Shown in pieces: positions 61,594-64,000 of a DNA stretch of 64,000 bases. This stretch comes from Halosimplex amylolyticum (GTDB lineage: Archaea > Halobacteriota > Halobacteria > Halobacteriales > Haloarculaceae). Position numbers and translations under genes: made by a program. The DNA lies in assembly GCF_051414035.1 (NCBI RefSeq), contig NZ_JBLKNW010000001.1, positions 248,001-312,000 on the forward strand, read 5' to 3'. How positions within the stretch are numbered: position 1 is the first letter of the stretch; every line of letters begins with the position of its first letter. Below the pieces are notes generated by a model. That model did not search any database. It saw only the letters and a program-made list of their open reading frames with translations, and was not told the DNA's origin.

Positions 61594-62364
61594 ATGGACG
61601 AGCCGGTTTTACTCACTGGTGCGGGAGGGCGCGTCGGGCGGGCCGTACTCCAGGGGCTCGAAGACGAGTACGAGTGGAAACTCCTCTTGCACAGCCCGCC
61701 GGACGAGGAGCCCGACCACGAGTACCTCATCGGCGACGTGACCGACGAGGAGACCGTCGCGGAGGCGATGGACGGCGTCGGTGCGGTCATCCACCTCGCG
61801 GGGGACCCGCGTCCGAGCGCCCCGTGGCCCTCGGTGCTCTCGAACAACATCGACGGCACCCAGAAGATGTACGAGGCGGCGATCGACGAGGGCGTCGAGA
61901 AGTTCGTCTTCGCCTCCTCGAACCACGCCGTCGGCGCCTACGAGACCGACGAGCGGACGCCCGACATGTACCGCCGCGGCGACGACTTCCGCCTCGACGG
62001 GAGCGAGTTCCCGCGCCCGGGCAACCACTACGGCGTCTCGAAGGCCACCGGCGAGATCCTCGGGCGGTACTACCACGACGAGTACGGCATCGCGGTCTGC
62101 AACATCCGCATCGGGAACCTCACGAAGGGCCACCCACCGATCGACTACGAACGCGGCCAGGCCATGTGGCTCTCCTACCCCGACTGCGCGCGAATCCACC
62201 GCTGCGCGCTGGAGGCCGACTACGGCTTCGAGATCGTCTACGGCATCTCCGACAACGACCGGAAGTACTACTCGCTGGAACGTGCTCGCGAGGTGCTGGG
62301 ATACGACCCCCAGGACAACTCCGCAGAGTGGGACGCCGACGAGAAAGTCGTCGACGCGGAGTAA
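61594..62364 (+). CDS. azf: NAD-dependent glucose-6-phosphate dehydrogenase (Azf)
   Basis: Azf oxidises glucose-6-phosphate with NAD+ at the entry to the oxidative pentose phosphate route of haloarchaea. It belongs to the extended short-chain dehydrogenases, not to Zwf. The 256-residue protein has the NAD loop GAGGRVGRA (residues 8-16), LAGDPRP, FASSNHAVGAYE with the catalytic Ser, the YxxxK pair in HYGVSKATGE, and the late YGISDNDRKYYS and YDPQDNSAE motifs characteristic of Azf. A decayed copy of its 3' part follows 30 bases after the stop. Confidence 0.9.
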   Translation: MDEPVLLTGAGGRVGRAVLQGLEDEYEWKLLLHSPPDEEPDHEYLIGDVTDEETVAEAMDGVGAVIHLAGDPRPSAPWPSVLSNNIDGTQKMYEAAIDEGVEKFVFASSNHAVGAYETDERTPDMYRRGDDFRLDGSEFPRPGNHYGVSKATGEILGRYYHDEYGIAVCNIRIGNLTKGHPPIDYERGQAMWLSYPDCARIHRCALEADYGFEIVYGISDNDRKYYSLERAREVLGYDPQDNSAEWDADEKVVDAE

Positions 62365-62394
62365 TTCCGACCGTTTTTCCCGGCGACCGGCATC

Positions 62395-62640
62395 GGGATC
62401 GTCTACGGCATCCTCGCGAGCGGAGCGAGGGCTCGACAGGCGGGCGCTGCGCGGCCGACCAGCGGGAGACCGCGACGTGAGCGAACGGCGCCAGCCGTGA
62501 GCGAAGCGAGTCTGTCGGCGTCTCCGACAACGACCGGAAGTACCTCTCGCTGGAGCGCGCGAGAGAAGTCCTCGGCTACGACCACCAGGACAACTCCGCC
62601 GAGTGGGACGCTGACGAGAAGGTCGTTGAAGACGACGAAG
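62395..62640 (+). pseudogene. Fragment of an azf paralogue, split by an insert
   Basis: Bases 62395-62412 repeat the azf sequence for IVYGI. Bases 62517-62630 encode GVSDNDRKYLSLERAREV and continue LGYDHQDNSAEWDADEKV in another frame position, closely matching the last 44 residues of Azf. The two parts are separated by 104 unrelated bases and lie in different frames, so no protein can be made. Most differences from azf are at third codon positions, which implies that the copy evolved as a working gene before it broke. Confidence 0.85.
62413..62516. repeat. 104-base repeat-type insert in the azf remnant
   Basis: The insert begins near GAGCGGAGCGAG (62418-62429) and ends near GAGCGAAGCGAG (62499-62510), words shared with other spacers here. 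It sits between two parts of an azf-like sequence and is likely a small mobile or recombining repeat. Confidence 0.65.
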
Positions 62641-62787
62641 CCCGGTCGCGAAACCCGAGGCTAGATCCGGTTTTCGCCCTCCGTCTCGAAGCCAGACACG
62701 GCGTGTCGGCGGTCGGTCGCCGTCTGGCAGTTCGTTCGTGATTCTCCTGACCGATGGACAGTTCGTTCTGTCGCGACGCTGGCCCGC

Positions 62788-63123
62788 TCACTCCGAGAGC
62801 ATCTCTTGCACGTCGCCCAACAGCTCGGGGGCGGACTCGAGACCGCGGTATCGGACTTCCCCGTTGCGCTGGTCGAACTCGAGCCAGCCGACCGATTCCA
62901 GCTTCGGTAGGTGTTTGTGAACGAGCACCGTGGGGAGATTTTCGCGGTCGCCGTCGGGCATTCGGGTGTCGATGTAGTCGCCGATCTCGTCGATAGTCGC
63001 GGTGTCCCCGGCGGCCTCGTTCTCGAAGTAATTGATTATCTCCCTCCGCAGGTGATGGGCCAGCGCTCCCAGTATCTCGTCGACCGCGTTCGCTTCCTCC
63101 GGATAACAGTCAGCGGGAGGCAT
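62788..63123 (-). CDS. Winged-helix protein (DUF7344-like)
   Basis: The 111-residue protein has a winged-helix core: LGALAHHLRREIINYFEN, then LPTVLVHKHLPKLESVGWLEFDQRNGEVRY. This arrangement is typical of the DUF7344 group of haloarchaeal regulators. Targets are unknown; the sensor gene on the other side of the AT-rich gap could be one. A CTGTTTTTTGG stretch about 27 bases before the ATG (reverse strand) is a possible TATA box. Confidence 0.8.
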   Translation of the reverse strand: MPPADCYPEEANAVDEILGALAHHLRREIINYFENEAAGDTATIDEIGDYIDTRMPDGDRENLPTVLVHKHLPKLESVGWLEFDQRNGEVRYRGLESAPELLGDVQEMLSE

Positions 63124-63367
63124 GGTCGCAGTTCGCGTTCCGCCCCAAAAAACAGCCTCCGATTAACATCCTTATCGATCGTTAAGAATAGCTATTTCGT
63201 CACTATCATCGTGGAGAACGCGGATCCTTTCGGCGGGGTCGCTCCGTCGTCGCAGTCGTCGGGGGCGGTCCGTGCCACCGAACCGGCCCGACCGCTACGT
63301 CCCCGAAGGCTGCCGATTACTAACGGTGGCGGAATTCTTACGGGGCCCGCACGTCTGGGTTCCCTAC

Positions 63368-64000
63368 ATGAGTTCCTCTTCGCGAAGCGACGCCGAATTA
63401 CAGCGCCGAGTCCGCCAGCAGGAGACGGTGGCGGACCTGGGGCGGTGGGCGCTGGAAGCGGACGAACTCGACGGGGTGATACGCGACGCGGCGACCGCAG
63501 TCACGGAGACGCTCGATACCGACTTCTGCGAGGTGCTGGAACTCGGTCCCGAGGGCGAGCGGTTCGAACTCACGGAAGGGGTCGGGTGGCCCGCGGGGAC
63601 GGTCGGCTCGGCGACGGTGCCCGCCGAGTCGGATTCGCTGGCGGGGTACACGTTACGCACGGAGGGGCCCGTCGTCGCGGAGGACCTGGCGGAGGACGAA
63701 CGATTCGACGGCAACGACCTGCTCGTCGACAACGGCGTCGTCAGCGGGATCACTGTGATCGTCGGCCCGGTCGCGGACCCCTGGGGCGTGTTCGGCACGC
63801 ACGCGACCGAGCACCGCGAGTTCACCGACGACGACGCCACGTTCGTGCAGAACGTCGCGAACGTCGTCGCGTCGGCGGTCGAGCGGGCGGAGACGAGAAG
63901 CCGCCTCGACGAGGTGTACGGTCGCATCTCCGACGGGTTCTTCGCGCTGGACGAGGAGTGGCAGTTCACCTACGTCAACGACCGCGCGAACGAACTGATC
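63368..64000 (+). CDS. GAF-PAS sensor protein, 3' end cut by window edge
   Basis: From the ATG at 63368 the frame is open for 211 codons to the right edge. Residues about 18-172 form a GAF domain (DADFCEVLELG-like strand, then GPVADPWGVFGTHATE and FVQNVANVVASAVERAE), followed by the start of a PAS domain (GRISDGFFALDEEWQFTYVNDRA). In haloarchaea this order leads either to a histidine kinase or to a bacterio-opsin-activator-type HTH; the window ends before that is clear. It has no membrane segment so far. Confidence 0.85.
   Translation, partial: MSSSSRSDAELQRRVRQQETVADLGRWALEADELDGVIRDAATAVTETLDTDFCEVLELGPEGERFELTEGVGWPAGTVGSATVPAESDSLAGYTLRTEGPVVAEDLAEDERFDGNDLLVDNGVVSGITVIVGPVADPWGVFGTHATEHREFTDDDATFVQNVANVVASAVERAETRSRLDEVYGRISDGFFALDEEWQFTYVNDRANELI

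Overview
The window is chromosomal DNA from an extremely halophilic archaeon (class Halobacteria). The evidence is the very high GC content, the strongly acidic proteins, TATA boxes about 27 bases before mostly leaderless start codons, and a set of haloarchaeal genes: ftsZ1 near secE/nusG (spt5), a fused coxA-coxC oxidase gene, an archaeal RNase P RNA, the NAD-dependent glucose-6-phosphate dehydrogenase Azf, Hvo_1808-type surface proteins and many haloarchaea-only domains of unknown function. I see no tRNA, rRNA, CRISPR array, intact insertion sequence or integrase, so this is mostly core genome.

Layout. 1-3.7 kb: aroE (cut by the left edge), a CaCA-type exchanger and D-aminoacyl-tRNA deacylase. 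4-8.8 kb: ftsZ1, an MBL-fold hydrolase, a two-RCK potassium channel (reverse) and secE-nusG. 8.8-9.2 kb: a repeat- and hairpin-rich spacer. 9.2-11.7 kb: a three-gene ABC export operon. 11.7-17.8 kb: small zinc-finger protein, DUF457 membrane protein, CinA/PncC amidohydrolase, wHTH/zinc-ribbon regulator, Hsp20, P-loop kinase, aminotransferase and Gfo/Idh/MocA oxidoreductase. 17.9-23 kb: a PAS histidine kinase with a pseudo-receiver and an XPD/DinG-type helicase. 23-26.6 kb: a 51-residue zinc protein, Rieske protein, COG3357 regulator, sugar nucleotidyltransferase, and a divergent pair made of a MerB-like organomercurial lyase and a cysteine-rich HxlR regulator. 26.7-27.1 kb: rnpB (reverse). 27.2-30.4 kb: two tandem Hvo_1808-family surface proteins.

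30.7-38.8 kb: pncB and pncA (NAD salvage) with a SelW/Rdx-like protein, a BASS transporter, a beta-propeller protein, GNAT, DUF4385, an M23-like protein, an LplA-family ligase and an RDD membrane protein. 38.9-47.7 kb: dihydroorotase, then a dipeptide-type ABC transporter (fused ATPases, Tat lipoprotein, two permeases). 47.8-51.1 kb: small conserved proteins of unknown function. 51.1-56.9 kb: cytochrome oxidase genes coxB, coxAC and a subunit IV, with associated membrane proteins. 57-60.4 kb: creatininase-family protein, DUF5790, a DUF7544-like membrane protein and an MptD-type dihydroneopterin aldolase. 60.6-64 kb: histidine phosphatase, azf followed by a broken copy of its own 3' end, a DUF7344-like regulator, and the start of a GAF/PAS sensor protein cut by the right edge.

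The most unusual items are: (i) the Hvo_1808 tandem, in which one copy has an intact HExxH motif and the other has Q in place of the first His; (ii) the MerB-like/HxlR pair, both cysteine-tailed, sharing a single near-palindromic TATA element; (iii) the azf remnant, whose differences are mostly synonymous and which is split by a repeat-type insert; and (iv) GC-rich palindromic repeats found both in spacers and inside coding regions, including the coxA-coxC linker.
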